Positions 41,966-50,127 are shown, counted from the first letter of the stretch. The stretch is 64,000 nt of DNA from Thermococcus sp. Bubb.Bath (GCF_012027595.1 NZ_SNUR01000003.1:124001-188000), one strand, 5' to 3'. The notes: generated by a model from the letters alone, not told the origin. Made by a program: numbers and translations.

Positions 41966-42757
41966 ATGATCGAGACTCTCGCCGGAAATTCTGAGAAGAG
42001 CTTTACTCTCCATTGGATCGGCGAAGCAGGAGCGCATTCTTACGAGGTTAAGCTTTACAGGGTTGTTAACGGTAAGAAGCTCTTTGAGGATTCCATTGAG
42101 AGAACAGTTAATGTTGCCGGAGATCCAAGTACCAAAATAACCATTGAAGTAAAGTGTCCTCCAAGAGCTGGCTTAGGAGGTTCTTTCGAATGTCTATTAG
42201 AGGTCGAGAATAATAATTCAGAAACAATCGGGGTGCAATTGAACAATATTACCTTCAGGGGTGAGGTGAATTATGTGGGCGAGGATACCAATCAAACACG
42301 TTCCGAACAGCTTAAGGGGATCTTCTATTTAAGCGGATTTAAAGAAGTACCGCCACACTCGTCTCGGAGCATTCCGATAGATCTCGGCAAGGTAGACGAT
42401 GAGTTTGCTTCTCATTTTGGACTCTCAAACAATCATCGCTTGTTATCCGCGATTTTCCAGGGGTATATTAACTCATACACAATACGCCAGACTGCCTACT
42501 GGGATACAGAATATCACCTCACTCTCAGGTTTGATATTTTTAATAAAAATGGCAGTGTTCTATTTAAAGACAGGGCCCTAACAACCTCCACGACTTTATT
42601 CTATTATGGCAGTGCTCAGGAAAAAATTGACCATGAGATGGAGATTGAGAGGGTAGAAGACTTTGGTGAAAACGCAATAAAGACAATAGTGACTATAGTA
42701 TCAGTATATTACTCAAAAGATAAATTATGGAAATTTGTAGAGAGCTTTTGGGGGTGA
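41966..42757 (+). CDS. 5'-truncated carrier copy with alternative tail B
   Basis: 263 aa, no signal peptide. ATG 41966 follows GGGGGGTTGATCCA. It begins inside the Ig-like domain (EKSFTLHWIGEAGAHSYEVKLY), continues with a two-Cys domain (VKCPP...FECLLEV) aligned with the full-length protein's MDCDP...TTCTV domain, then an unrelated C-terminus ending in an amphipathic stretch (AIKTIVTIVSVYY, KLWKFVESFWG). It looks like a silent donor cassette for the carrier gene rather than an exported protein. Confidence 0.65.
   Translation: MIETLAGNSEKSFTLHWIGEAGAHSYEVKLYRVVNGKKLFEDSIERTVNVAGDPSTKITIEVKCPPRAGLGGSFECLLEVENNNSETIGVQLNNITFRGEVNYVGEDTNQTRSEQLKGIFYLSGFKEVPPHSSRSIPIDLGKVDDEFASHFGLSNNHRLLSAIFQGYINSYTIRQTAYWDTEYHLTLRFDIFNKNGSVLFKDRALTTSTTLFYYGSAQEKIDHEMEIERVEDFGENAIKTIVTIVSVYYSKDKLWKFVESFWG
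41989..42060 (+). repeat. Cassette-junction repeat, copy 1
   Basis: About 70 bases encoding EKSFTLHWIGEAGAHSYEVKLY. Almost identical to 43189-43257 (I count one clear mismatch in the core) and homologous but diverged at 40305-40385 in the full-length gene. It is at the start of each truncated copy and would serve as an anchor for homologous recombination. Confidence 0.85.
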
Positions 42758-42763
42758 TGCTGG

Positions 42764-43132
42764 ATGAGTAACTTTATATTTAAATTGCTTCTTTCTCTCC
42801 CTCTCTTATTGTTATTATGGGAGACTTTTGTTAATATCTACTATTGGTATTTTAATTTTTCATTCATTATTAAAGTCTTGCTACTTCTACTCTGGAGTGT
42901 GGAAGTGTGGTGGGTTCTCAAAGCAAAAAACATGCCTCTTCCGGTGTTGGCAAGTGCCTTTGTTATCATTTACATCGGGTTTGTGATTGATAAACCGCTT
43001 GAGTTTAAGTCGTATGCCAGTAACATCCTATGGGCAACCCTTTACACTTACCTTCTTAGAGAGTATTATTTAAAATCATTGAAGGAGGATTCCAATGGAA
43101 CACGGGAAGCCAGTTTTTCCAGTGGAACCTGA
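42764..43132 (+). CDS. Small membrane protein, putative immunity to tail B
   Basis: 122 aa with about four hydrophobic helices (LLLSLPLLLLLW, VLLLLLWSVEVWW, VLASAFVIIYIGF). GGGGGTGATGCTGG precedes the ATG, and it follows truncated copy B by 6 bases. Its 3' end runs to within about 30 bases of the next truncated copy. No family recognised. Confidence 0.6.
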   Translation: MSNFIFKLLLSLPLLLLLWETFVNIYYWYFNFSFIIKVLLLLLWSVEVWWVLKAKNMPLPVLASAFVIIYIGFVIDKPLEFKSYASNILWATLYTYLLREYYLKSLKEDSNGTREASFSSGT

Positions 43133-43163
43133 TTTATCCATCGACAGTCCGGAGGTTGATTCA

Positions 43164-44324
43164 ATGAGCGCGAGCATTGTTGAGGGCTCAGAGAAGAGCT
43201 TTACTCTTCATTGGATCGGCGAAGCAGGAGCGCATTCTTACGAGGTTAAGCTTTATAATGTTGATGATGGACAGGAATATCAAGAAGACTATGCGAGTGG
43301 GAGCATTGAAGTCTCGTACGTACTGTACGGCATGTCCGCTTGGCTTAATGTTGCTCCAAACCCGGTTAAAGCCGGTAATAACGTGACGGTTATTATTACA
43401 GTGAAGAATTCGAAGGATTATGCTCAAACGTGGCCAGTTGAACTGGTGGATAATACTGGGAACGTTTGGTGGCCGAACTCTGATAGCTCGGACCATGGTT
43501 TGAACTACACATTATCAAGTGACGGGTATTTGACTGTTAATGCAGATAGCACTGCAAGAATAACAGCGACCATTGGGCCATTACTCCAGAACACTACCCT
43601 AACACTAAAACTCGGAGGACACTGGATGGCCTCATCATACGTGAAAGTACAGCAGCCCGCAACTACTCAAGCAGCGTCTATGGGCTGTAGTAACCTAGAG
43701 TTATCAGCGAAGAAAGGGAATTTGGTTCTGGATACGACATGCACAGTATACTTTACAAATCCCACTGATGTACAGTGGAACATAACTGGTATTATTCCAT
43801 ATCCGCACATACTTAAGACAGAGTACACAGAGGATTTAACGCCAGAATTTACCCCACCAACGATGCTCACAAAAACAGTTCCAGCGGGAGGTGTTGGAGA
43901 ATTTAAACTCAACCTCCACGATGTCCTACCGGAGAATAATGTTATTGGGACGGGTATTGAATTAAATGAACTATCAGGTGTCATAGTTCCAGTGAAGGTG
44001 AACTTCACAGTACTCGTTAATGGCAAAACATATGTAGTTGATTCACAAGGAAAAATATGGAGTCTGGAGTATGGAGCAACTAGATATGTGAGAATAACAG
44101 TCAATACTGAGACATTATATGAACACATCACGTCGGATATAACAATCGGCATAGCAGGAGCGATAGTTGGGGCGAAAGCTGGAGAGGAAATTGGAGCAAT
44201 GGTTGGAACTGTAATAGAACCCGGAGCTGGGACTGTTGCAGGAGCTGCAACGGGGGAAATAATAGGAGGCATTGTGGGATTTATCGGTAGTGTTATAGTA
44301 CATGAAAAGCTTGGATGGCCATGA
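43164..44324 (+). CDS. 5'-truncated carrier copy with glycine-zipper tail C
   Basis: 386 aa. ATG 43164 with GGAGG 8 bases upstream, matching the start of copy B; a longer frame from 43095 overlaps the previous gene. It opens with the shared EKSFTLHWIGEAGAHSYEVKLY, then an Ig-like domain (LNVAPNPVKAGNNVTV), the two-Cys domain (GCSNLEL...TTCTVYF), and ends with a Gly-rich double hydrophobic helix (IGIAGAIVGAKAGEEIGAMVG, then GTVAGAATGEIIGG...GFIGSVIV). Glycine-zipper hairpins are common in pore-forming bacteriocin and toxin tips. No signal peptide. Confidence 0.65.
   Translation: MSASIVEGSEKSFTLHWIGEAGAHSYEVKLYNVDDGQEYQEDYASGSIEVSYVLYGMSAWLNVAPNPVKAGNNVTVIITVKNSKDYAQTWPVELVDNTGNVWWPNSDSSDHGLNYTLSSDGYLTVNADSTARITATIGPLLQNTTLTLKLGGHWMASSYVKVQQPATTQAASMGCSNLELSAKKGNLVLDTTCTVYFTNPTDVQWNITGIIPYPHILKTEYTEDLTPEFTPPTMLTKTVPAGGVGEFKLNLHDVLPENNVIGTGIELNELSGVIVPVKVNFTVLVNGKTYVVDSQGKIWSLEYGATRYVRITVNTETLYEHITSDITIGIAGAIVGAKAGEEIGAMVGTVIEPGAGTVAGAATGEIIGGIVGFIGSVIVHEKLGWP
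43189..43257 (+). repeat. Cassette-junction repeat, copy 2
   Basis: Second copy of the ~70-base junction, at the start of truncated carrier copy C. Outside the block the flanks diverge quickly, downstream in particular (TATAATGTTGATG against CAGGGTTGTTAAC). Confidence 0.85.
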
Positions 44325-44338
44325 GGGGGTGAGAATAC

Positions 44339-44941
44339 ATGAGGAACCACATAAAACTCTCGGTTTCTGGGATTCTTCTCATTTTTGTTTCTGGCATCTT
44401 TATTTCCTATCTTGGGATTGCCAAAGGCCTCTACTCCCTATCTGCAAGTCTCTCCGTTCTTATCCCCTGGTATATTCTAATTATTCTCGGGAACCCAAAG
44501 GGGACAAGAGAACTTCAAGAGATGGCCACTTACGGTCTTATGGTCCTTTTCATAGTGACTCTTGCATCGCTTTGGAGCTTTGGTTATTTTACTGCAGTCG
44601 TGAACCTACTCGAAGTATTTGCTATTTTTATGGTATTCCCAATTTTAGTTTTAGGCATTGGGCGGAAACTTTCAAGATGGGGGAAGAAAGTCAAGTACCC
44701 TCCAAAGGCCACAAAAGAGTTTTGGGGATTTCAATGGTTAGTCAATCTCACCCTGACTTTTAAATCATCTGAGCCATTGTACGTGTTTATATCCCTCTTA
44801 CCTGCCACCGTTGGGGGATATTTGATTTATAAGGCCTTTACCGCAGCTGAAAAAGGACAATCCGACGGCAGAAGAGGTAATACTCTACTAAAGGCCATAG
44901 ATAGCAAAGGCTGTAGTAGCCATGGAGGGGATAGTGGATGA
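44339..44941 (+). CDS. Membrane protein, putative immunity to tail C (family 1)
   Basis: 200 aa, with GGGGGTGAGAATAC before the ATG. Five to six hydrophobic helices to about residue 170. The segment FWGFQWLVNLTLTFKS and ATVGGYLIYKAF recurs in the genes at 45054 and 45778, defining one paralogous family. The last ~35 residues (DGRRGNTLLKAID...) are hydrophilic and overlap, in another frame, a degraded toxin tail, so they probably arose by read-through into relic DNA. Confidence 0.65.
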   Translation: MRNHIKLSVSGILLIFVSGIFISYLGIAKGLYSLSASLSVLIPWYILIILGNPKGTRELQEMATYGLMVLFIVTLASLWSFGYFTAVVNLLEVFAIFMVFPILVLGIGRKLSRWGKKVKYPPKATKEFWGFQWLVNLTLTFKSSEPLYVFISLLPATVGGYLIYKAFTAAEKGQSDGRRGNTLLKAIDSKGCSSHGGDSG

Positions 44942-45041
44942 GAATGAGGTTTTATAGTGGCTTGGAGAGGGAACGTTGATCGGAGCTACGGTTGGGTTTA
45001 TTTTTGGAGTTATAACGTACAAAGTAGTTGGGCTACCATAA
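44904..45041 (+). pseudogene. Relic of a glycine-zipper toxin tail
   Basis: In one frame the DNA reads IAKAVVAMEGIVDENEVL, a TAG stop (44955-44957), then WLGEGTLIGATVGFIFG and VITYKVVGLP to a TAA at 45039-45041. It resembles the end of truncated copy C in its Gly-spaced hydrophobic pattern and in its position 12 bases before a family 1 membrane protein. It lacks a start and is interrupted. Confidence 0.6.
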
Positions 45042-45053
45042 GGGGGGTTTGAC

Positions 45054-45602
45054 ATGGGATTCAAGAGAAGTTTCCTCGCAGGGTTCTCTCTTATTATTCT
45101 CTCTTTTATTTTGGTTGCGGAGGTTCGAGGAATTGAGAGTGGTTTATACGTGCTCGCAGTAAACGTAATGTTCATCCCACTGTGGGGGACGATTGTTCTC
45201 TGGTCCAAGGATACAGGGAATGGCTCTAAACTGAGACTTATTATTTTAACTTCCCTCTTCCTGTTTCTGATGCTCTTGGGAGCAATTGCGGGTGGTTATC
45301 ATGACTTTGAAAAATCCACAGGGATAATGGTTGTATTCTTGATGCTGTTCCTGATGTTTATCCTTCCCCTTTACTGGGTGAAAAGAAAACAGAAAAGGCA
45401 TGGGAAACACCTCGTTTATCCAACAAGGGAGGTTAAGTACTTCTGGGCCTACCAGTGGATCGCTGTGGGGGTTCTTGTAATTAAATCTAACGGGCCTCTG
45501 AAAATATTCCTGTCACTGTCGCCTGGACTTGTTGGAGGTTATTTAATAATCAACGGGCTTATACAGCTTAAAAAAGTATCAAAAACAGATACAGAGGAGT
45601 GA
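45054..45602 (+). CDS. Membrane protein, putative immunity (family 1)
   Basis: 182 aa with GGGGGG before the ATG. Helices throughout; FWAYQWIAVGVLVIKSNGPL and GLVGGYLIINGL match the neighbour at 44339, so it is a tandem paralogue. It is preceded by a relic tail as 44339 is preceded by an intact tail, implying duplication of a whole tail-plus-membrane-protein unit. Confidence 0.65.
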   Translation: MGFKRSFLAGFSLIILSFILVAEVRGIESGLYVLAVNVMFIPLWGTIVLWSKDTGNGSKLRLIILTSLFLFLMLLGAIAGGYHDFEKSTGIMVVFLMLFLMFILPLYWVKRKQKRHGKHLVYPTREVKYFWAYQWIAVGVLVIKSNGPLKIFLSLSPGLVGGYLIINGLIQLKKVSKTDTEE

Positions 45603-45656
45603 GTCTAATGCATGTTGATAACCACGTTCCAGTCGAGATCAAGGAACTGAACTTGA

Positions 45657-45749
45657 GCTACTCTTGGATCTGTTGTTCCAGGAGGAGGAACAGTTGCTGG
45701 GGCGATCGTGGGTGGAATTATAGGTTTTGCAGTTGGAGTTATTGTGTAG
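45657..45749 (+). pseudogene. Second relic of a glycine-zipper toxin tail
   Basis: Frame from 45657 to TAG 45747-45749 reads ATLGSVVPGGGTVAGAIVGG then IIGFAVGVIV. This is strikingly like copy C (PGAGTVAGAATGEIIGG). A stop lies just before it and no start is present. It precedes the family 1 gene at 45778 by 28 bases. Confidence 0.65.
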
Positions 45750-45777
45750 GAAGTATTCCCTTAAAGGAGGTTTACAA

Positions 45778-46239
45778 ATGAGGAGTAGTATCCTAAAACT
45801 TTTTGCAGGCCTTTTATTCTTTGTTCTGTCTTCCACTTTTATAAGCTGGGCGGAAGGATCCCTCTTGGGGATGATAGCCCTAGCGGCCAATTTAATGTTC
45901 GTCCCGATCTGGGCTTTTCTGGTCATGCTATCCAGAAAACCCGACAAAAGAACGCATAAAGTTAAGGGCGCTATATACCTGTCTTTCACTCTATTCCTGA
46001 CACTACTGTTAGCAATCTATATCTATGGGGAGCATAGAATTGTTCTTGGACTGGTAGTGGTGTTTTTGATCTGGTTCGGGTACTTAAGCCTTTTGCACTT
46101 ATCAACGGGAGGCTCACTAAGCAGGGTCAAACGCTTTTGGGCCTTTCAGCTGGTTAATGCCCTGGTCCTTGCATTCAAAGCTGAACAGACTTTAGAAACA
46201 TTGATTTATCTGAGTCCAGCCTTAATCGGGGGTATCTAA
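45778..46239 (+). CDS. Membrane protein, family 1, C-terminus lost by frameshift
   Basis: 153 aa from ATG 45778 (AAAGGAGG upstream). FWAFQLVNALVLAFKAEQTL and SPALIGG match family 1, but after GGGGG (46228-46232) the frame hits TAA. Adding one G would continue YLIVEALMEVEP to a TGA at 46269-46271 that overlaps the next start (ATGA), exactly where a paralogue's end is expected. So this is a one-base deletion in a G run, removing the last ~12 residues. Confidence 0.65.
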   Translation: MRSSILKLFAGLLFFVLSSTFISWAEGSLLGMIALAANLMFVPIWAFLVMLSRKPDKRTHKVKGAIYLSFTLFLTLLLAIYIYGEHRIVLGLVVVFLIWFGYLSLLHLSTGGSLSRVKRFWAFQLVNALVLAFKAEQTLETLIYLSPALIGGI

Positions 46240-46267
46240 TCGTAGAAGCGCTGATGGAGGTGGAGCC

Positions 46268-46801
46268 ATGAGATACTGGGGTGTTCTCACTTATGTTCCC
46301 TCAATTTTCCTCTTATACATCGCCACAGATCTGAAGGTAGCTTTAACACTCACCAGTGTGAGTCTCTCAGTCCTGTACGTCTGGACAAAGATCCTCTGGC
46401 TTATACAACGGAAGGAGAAAGGTAAATTGAAAGTATCAAACGGTTTTCTTGTGGCGAACCTTCTCGTGATCCTTGCCGGCGCTCTTATTGTTAGCGTCAC
46501 TCTCGCGGTTTTATTATTGGTGATTTTCCTCGCCCTCTACGGATTTATACTGCTGGTTCTGTATGGTCTTAGAAAAGAACCTCCAGCAGAGAACGCTGAG
46601 CTGAGGCTCAAGTGGTTTGGAGTACTGCTCCTTGGATTCTTCTCATTGAATCCCTTTATTGAAGGCGTTTCAGCATCTAACTGGGTTGAAGCCGTTGCTG
46701 TGATAATGATCGTATGTGCTGGATACGTAATGTTTGAAGGTTTGAGAAAAGATTCACTCGGAAGGATTGAGCCCTCACAGAAGAAGTTCCCCAGGAGCTG
46801 A
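46268..46801 (+). CDS. Membrane protein, putative immunity
   Basis: 177 aa, five to six hydrophobic helices. The C-terminal LRLKWFGVLLLGFFSLNPFIEG and YVMFEGL follows the same helix pattern as family 1 but sequence likeness is weak. Start inside GTGGAGCC-ATGA, coupled to the intended end of the previous gene. Confidence 0.6.
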   Translation: MRYWGVLTYVPSIFLLYIATDLKVALTLTSVSLSVLYVWTKILWLIQRKEKGKLKVSNGFLVANLLVILAGALIVSVTLAVLLLVIFLALYGFILLVLYGLRKEPPAENAELRLKWFGVLLLGFFSLNPFIEGVSASNWVEAVAVIMIVCAGYVMFEGLRKDSLGRIEPSQKKFPRS

Positions 46802-46882
46802 GAACCCTTTATGGGTATACTGAAGGAATCTACCGGATGGTATAAATGGTTCCACTCTTGACCAAAAACGGAGGTGAGGTCC

Positions 46883-47430
46883 ATGGAGAATAATACCAGC
46901 ATGAAACCATACTCTGTTTCTCCATATTTTCCCTTCTTATCTCGGGAACAACTGTTGTCATTGGCTTTGCAGTAGAGTTTGGAAGGAACTGCGGGAACAT
47001 TGCATACGGGTTTGCCCCGCCATTTATTATCACATATATACTGTACCTCCTTGGGGCATTCATTGCTACGGACTCCCTGCAGGGAAAAAAGATAAATAGA
47101 GGTTATTCTAGTTTCGTTGAATACGTTTTTATACTCTATTCAACTGGGGCAGCGGGGGTATGGGCACTCTCCCGTAGCTTGATCTTTGCCCTCAGCCTGT
47201 TAATTATCGGGGCTAGCTCTGCTCTTGGGTTTACGGCGAGATACTTCCATGTTATATATCCCTCTATAATTCTTATTGATGCAATCGTATTCTTAAACAA
47301 CCATTGGCTACTTCTTGCATTAGCGGTGGCCTCACTCATAGTATACACTTTGGTTCTGTTCAGATTTAATCAAAAGCAGAAACAGAGGGGGAGCAAGAAC
47401 CAATATCCTAGGGATAATTTTAAAAATTGA
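46883..47430 (+). pseudogene. Membrane-protein gene with early frameshift
   Basis: A strong GGAGGTGAGGTCC-ATG at 46883 begins MENNTSMKPY, but this frame ends after 30 codons. A second frame without its own start reads on from about 46915: LCFSIFSLLISGTTVVIGF, then many hydrophobic helices to 47430. One missing base near 46905-46914 would join them into a protein of about 183 aa. Family not recognised. Confidence 0.55.
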
Positions 47431-47514
47431 AATAGTGATTTCATCATAAATCCTAAGCTTAATATTATAATATGGTGGTATTGGTAGGAATGACGTGACA
47501 AGAAGGTGAGACAA

Positions 47515-47754
47515 GTGGAGAAAGCGGGATCATTGTATCTCGCCTCGGACGCATTCTTCACATACGAACTTAGAGCTAAGTCTCTTCCAGTTGCAGACCT
47601 AAAGTTCGTCCAGGAAATCTCCAGTAGACTTCCACCACAAGTTCAGAAAGCTCTGAATCCTGTTCTTGAACAGATTAGTGTCAACTGGGTTGCAAACTGG
47701 GTCAAGGAACTTGGCATAACCTATGGTTCAGAACATGGGTGGGGGTTAAGATGA
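47515..47754 (+). CDS. Small soluble protein, possible toxin-tail remnant
   Basis: About 79 aa from GTG 47515 with AAGGTGAG upstream. Sequence such as FVQEISSRLPPQVQKALNPV is helical and ends NWVANWVKELGITYG. It is coupled by ATGA to the following membrane protein, the position held by toxin tails elsewhere in the island. No signal peptide and no known family; the role as a tail fragment is inference. Confidence 0.45.
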   Translation: MEKAGSLYLASDAFFTYELRAKSLPVADLKFVQEISSRLPPQVQKALNPVLEQISVNWVANWVKELGITYGSEHGWGLR

Positions 47755-48134
47755 GGAGGGAGTGCCTTCTTTCCATTTCCTCATTTCTTGTATCAACGGC
47801 AGTACTTGGAATCTTTTTCTTCAATCTGCCTCTAGAACTCAAGGGTAAAGTGTTTCTAACTCTGGCGCCACTGCTCCTTGCCCTTCTGGGCTTAATTGGC
47901 TGGTGGAGTGTTCCCTTATGGCTGGCATTCGTTTTTGTTATATGGGGTCCAATGATACTGCTCCCCAAAATGTATCCTCTTTACCTGAAGTTAGTGACAT
48001 TCGCTGCTGTCTTTGCCCTCATGGCGAGTGGCTATAAAAACGCAAGGGAATGCTTGCTGATACTTATAGAGCACCAGAAAAAGAAGGAGAATGTTAATGG
48101 GAGGCTGAATAAGAAGTTGCGCATGGGATCTTAA
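47751..48134 (+). CDS. Small membrane protein, putative immunity
   Basis: 127 aa with four hydrophobic helices (FLVSTAVLGIFFF, LAPLLLALLGLIGWW, LWLAFVFVIWGPMILL, VTFAAVFALMAS) and a basic tail. GGGGGTTAAG precedes the ATG. No family recognised. Confidence 0.55.
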   Translation: MRRECLLSISSFLVSTAVLGIFFFNLPLELKGKVFLTLAPLLLALLGLIGWWSVPLWLAFVFVIWGPMILLPKMYPLYLKLVTFAAVFALMASGYKNARECLLILIEHQKKKENVNGRLNKKLRMGS

Positions 48135-48185
48135 GTTGGATATGGACAAAAAAGGGAAACCTGCTAACCGGGAGAGGGGTTAAAC

Positions 48186-48923
48186 ATGTCGGGGAAAGTA
48201 ATTCCTAAAAGGCTTTGGAGATCTCTCCTTTTGTTCTTCCTTCTTCAACTGGGAACTGCGTTGGTTCTTTTTCGCGAAGGTGTAGCCTCATCCAAAGTTT
48301 TGGGTCTTCTTGTATCCCCACTAGTTCTCATTCTGTTTTTCCTGGCTTACTCCGTAGATGATCCGAAATTCGCAGGATTCTTCTTTTACTGGCTGGGTTT
48401 TTTAATAGCCGCTAGTGTTCATACTCCAGTAATCGTTAGGGTGATTATTTTCATACTCTTGCCACTTTCCTGGCTTTTGGTCTACTTGGATCTCCGGGGT
48501 GTCAGCTGGATGTCTCTTTCCGAGGAAATTTACAGCAATCATAGGGTGGGATATATTCTTCTCTTGGGAATGATCTTTGCTGGGGTAATATGGACGAATT
48601 ATCGGCTGCTCCGTCTCTCGGGCACCTCCTGGCTGTCAATATCCATAATTTCTCTGGGTGGGGGAGTATTCGTGGCTCTCTACTTGTTAGCACTGAAAAC
48701 GAAAAACAGGAGCACCAAAATAGTGATCATTAAACTCACACCCTGGATCTACATATTCCCATATGTCAAGCTAACTTATGGCGTAGTCGCTCCTTGGAGA
48801 GGTCTCTTACTGCCGATAATCAGTGCTGTTCTGTGGATGTTATTAATGGGGCTTTTACTGCAGCCAACTCTAAACAGTTCCGAGCATGGTGGTGGTCACA
48901 TTGTCTTTCAAAGTCATGGCTGA
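48186..48923 (+). CDS. Polytopic membrane protein, 245 aa
   Basis: Seven to eight hydrophobic helices. GAGAGGGGTTAAAC precedes the ATG. The C-terminus LNSSEHGGGHIVF is hydrophilic. No enzymatic or transporter motif; larger than the other membrane proteins here. Function unknown. Confidence 0.55.
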   Translation: MSGKVIPKRLWRSLLLFFLLQLGTALVLFREGVASSKVLGLLVSPLVLILFFLAYSVDDPKFAGFFFYWLGFLIAASVHTPVIVRVIIFILLPLSWLLVYLDLRGVSWMSLSEEIYSNHRVGYILLLGMIFAGVIWTNYRLLRLSGTSWLSISIISLGGGVFVALYLLALKTKNRSTKIVIIKLTPWIYIFPYVKLTYGVVAPWRGLLLPIISAVLWMLLMGLLLQPTLNSSEHGGGHIVFQSHG

Positions 48924-48934
48924 AGAGAAGCGTA

Positions 48935-48971
48935 AAAATGATAATAATATGATAATAGGGGGGTTGAGAAA
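48935..48971 (+). pseudogene. Short 3' remnant of a type A carrier tail
   Basis: GATAATAATATGATAATAGGGGGGTTGA just before the gene at 48972 parallels GATGGAAACAATGTGATAGGTGGTTGA at the end of the full-length carrier, and encodes DNNMIIGG against DGNNVIGG. The downstream membrane protein is the paralogue of the one following the full-length carrier, so the junction appears to have been copied with it. Confidence 0.5.
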
Positions 48972-49571
48972 ATGAGCGCTCTAGCTTACTTTTCTTTAAT
49001 TTTGCTGTTCCTGCTTTTGGCAATCTCGATAAAAGCCAGAGAATTAAGGCCGTTAGTTTCCTTTATTACTGCGGGACTCGTAATGTACGTTGGACTAAAA
49101 TCCAATTCAAGGGACGTACTGCTCGTTTCAGTGGCAAATCTCAATTTATTCCTTGGAGCATCCCTGCTCAATGTTCACAGGAATATCTTTGGGTTATCGG
49201 ATGCAAACATTAAAAATAGGGGAGCCCTCATCTCGATTCCGTATCTTTTTGTAATGATTACAATTTCTTTTTCCAAGTGTTCCATCTGCTATTTGTCGAT
49301 CCTCTTGTGGGTAGTCCTTTGGTATTATTTCAAAAACAAATGTAAGAACCTGAATCGGATGTGCATTATGCTACTATACCTCCCCATAGTGATTCTCGCT
49401 GTAGTATATAAGACGCCTCTGGCCTTGAGCTACGCCATAATTACGCACTGGTTCCAGGGAGAAATAGAGGCCATCAATGAAAAGAATATGAAAATGCATT
49501 CGGACGATGAAGGTTCAGTTAGTGGAGCTCTGAATAGCATTCCTTGGGATACACGGGGCTGGAAACGATGA
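48972..49571 (+). CDS. Membrane protein, paralogue of putative immunity A
   Basis: 199 aa, six hydrophobic helices. ILAVVYKTPLALSYAI and ENKNM-type tail residues align with the gene at 41407; ALISIPYLFVMITI aligns with TLYSLPYLALSSVL there. So an orphan copy of the immunity candidate without an intact tail. GGGGGGTTGAGAAA precedes the ATG. Confidence 0.65.
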   Translation: MSALAYFSLILLFLLLAISIKARELRPLVSFITAGLVMYVGLKSNSRDVLLVSVANLNLFLGASLLNVHRNIFGLSDANIKNRGALISIPYLFVMITISFSKCSICYLSILLWVVLWYYFKNKCKNLNRMCIMLLYLPIVILAVVYKTPLALSYAIITHWFQGEIEAINEKNMKMHSDDEGSVSGALNSIPWDTRGWKR

Positions 49572-49591
49572 CTGATTAACAGGTGGTTGAA

Positions 49592-50068
49592 ATGATGGAT
49601 GTATGCAGCCCGTTATTCCTTTTCCTCTTTACCTACTTTGACGTAGTCTTATTGCTAAAGTTCACTGGGATGCAGCCATTAGCAGAGGATCTTGAAGATA
49701 GGCTTCCAGAGTTAAGCCTGTATGTTTTAATATTCCCCTATTTGTTGCTGTCTGCATATATTGGAATTTTAGAATCTCTTGCCTGGAGAAACGCTCTTTT
49801 AGCAGGAGCTACGTTGATAGCCGTTGCTTTTATTACTTTGGTCTTAGATGTGCGGATCAAAAATAAGCCGGAGTTCTTCAAAAAGCTCTCTTTCCAGCTT
49901 AATACTTGGTTAATTGCCTTGAATGCAGTTATCCTAGGTGTTGTTTCAACATCAGTTTGCGGTGGAGGTGAAAGCATCGCATTAGTAGCATTACCCCTTG
50001 GGGGTTACGTGTTGCTTAGCTGGAAGTATTCGAACGTTGTAAATAAAATGAAAGCGATGAAGACCTAA
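49592..50068 (+). CDS. Membrane protein, putative immunity
   Basis: 158 aa, four to five helices. The leader ACAGGTGGTTGAAATG is the same as that of the gene at 41407 (ATAGGTGGTTGAAATG), again implying a copied tail-to-immunity junction (LTGG-stop). The upstream in-frame GTG at 49583 lies inside that ribosome site. Family not recognised. Confidence 0.6.
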   Translation: MMDVCSPLFLFLFTYFDVVLLLKFTGMQPLAEDLEDRLPELSLYVLIFPYLLLSAYIGILESLAWRNALLAGATLIAVAFITLVLDVRIKNKPEFFKKLSFQLNTWLIALNAVILGVVSTSVCGGGESIALVALPLGGYVLLSWKYSNVVNKMKAMKT

Positions 50069-50127
50069 CCCACAGGGAGGTTGATGTGTCTCTTGGAGCA
50101 AAAGAAAGTACGAAAGGGGTGGGTGCT

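Noticed and set aside
43095-43163. Longer N-terminus for truncated carrier copy C
   Set aside because: It overlaps the end of the preceding membrane gene in another frame, while a ribosome site fits the ATG at 43164, as in copy B.
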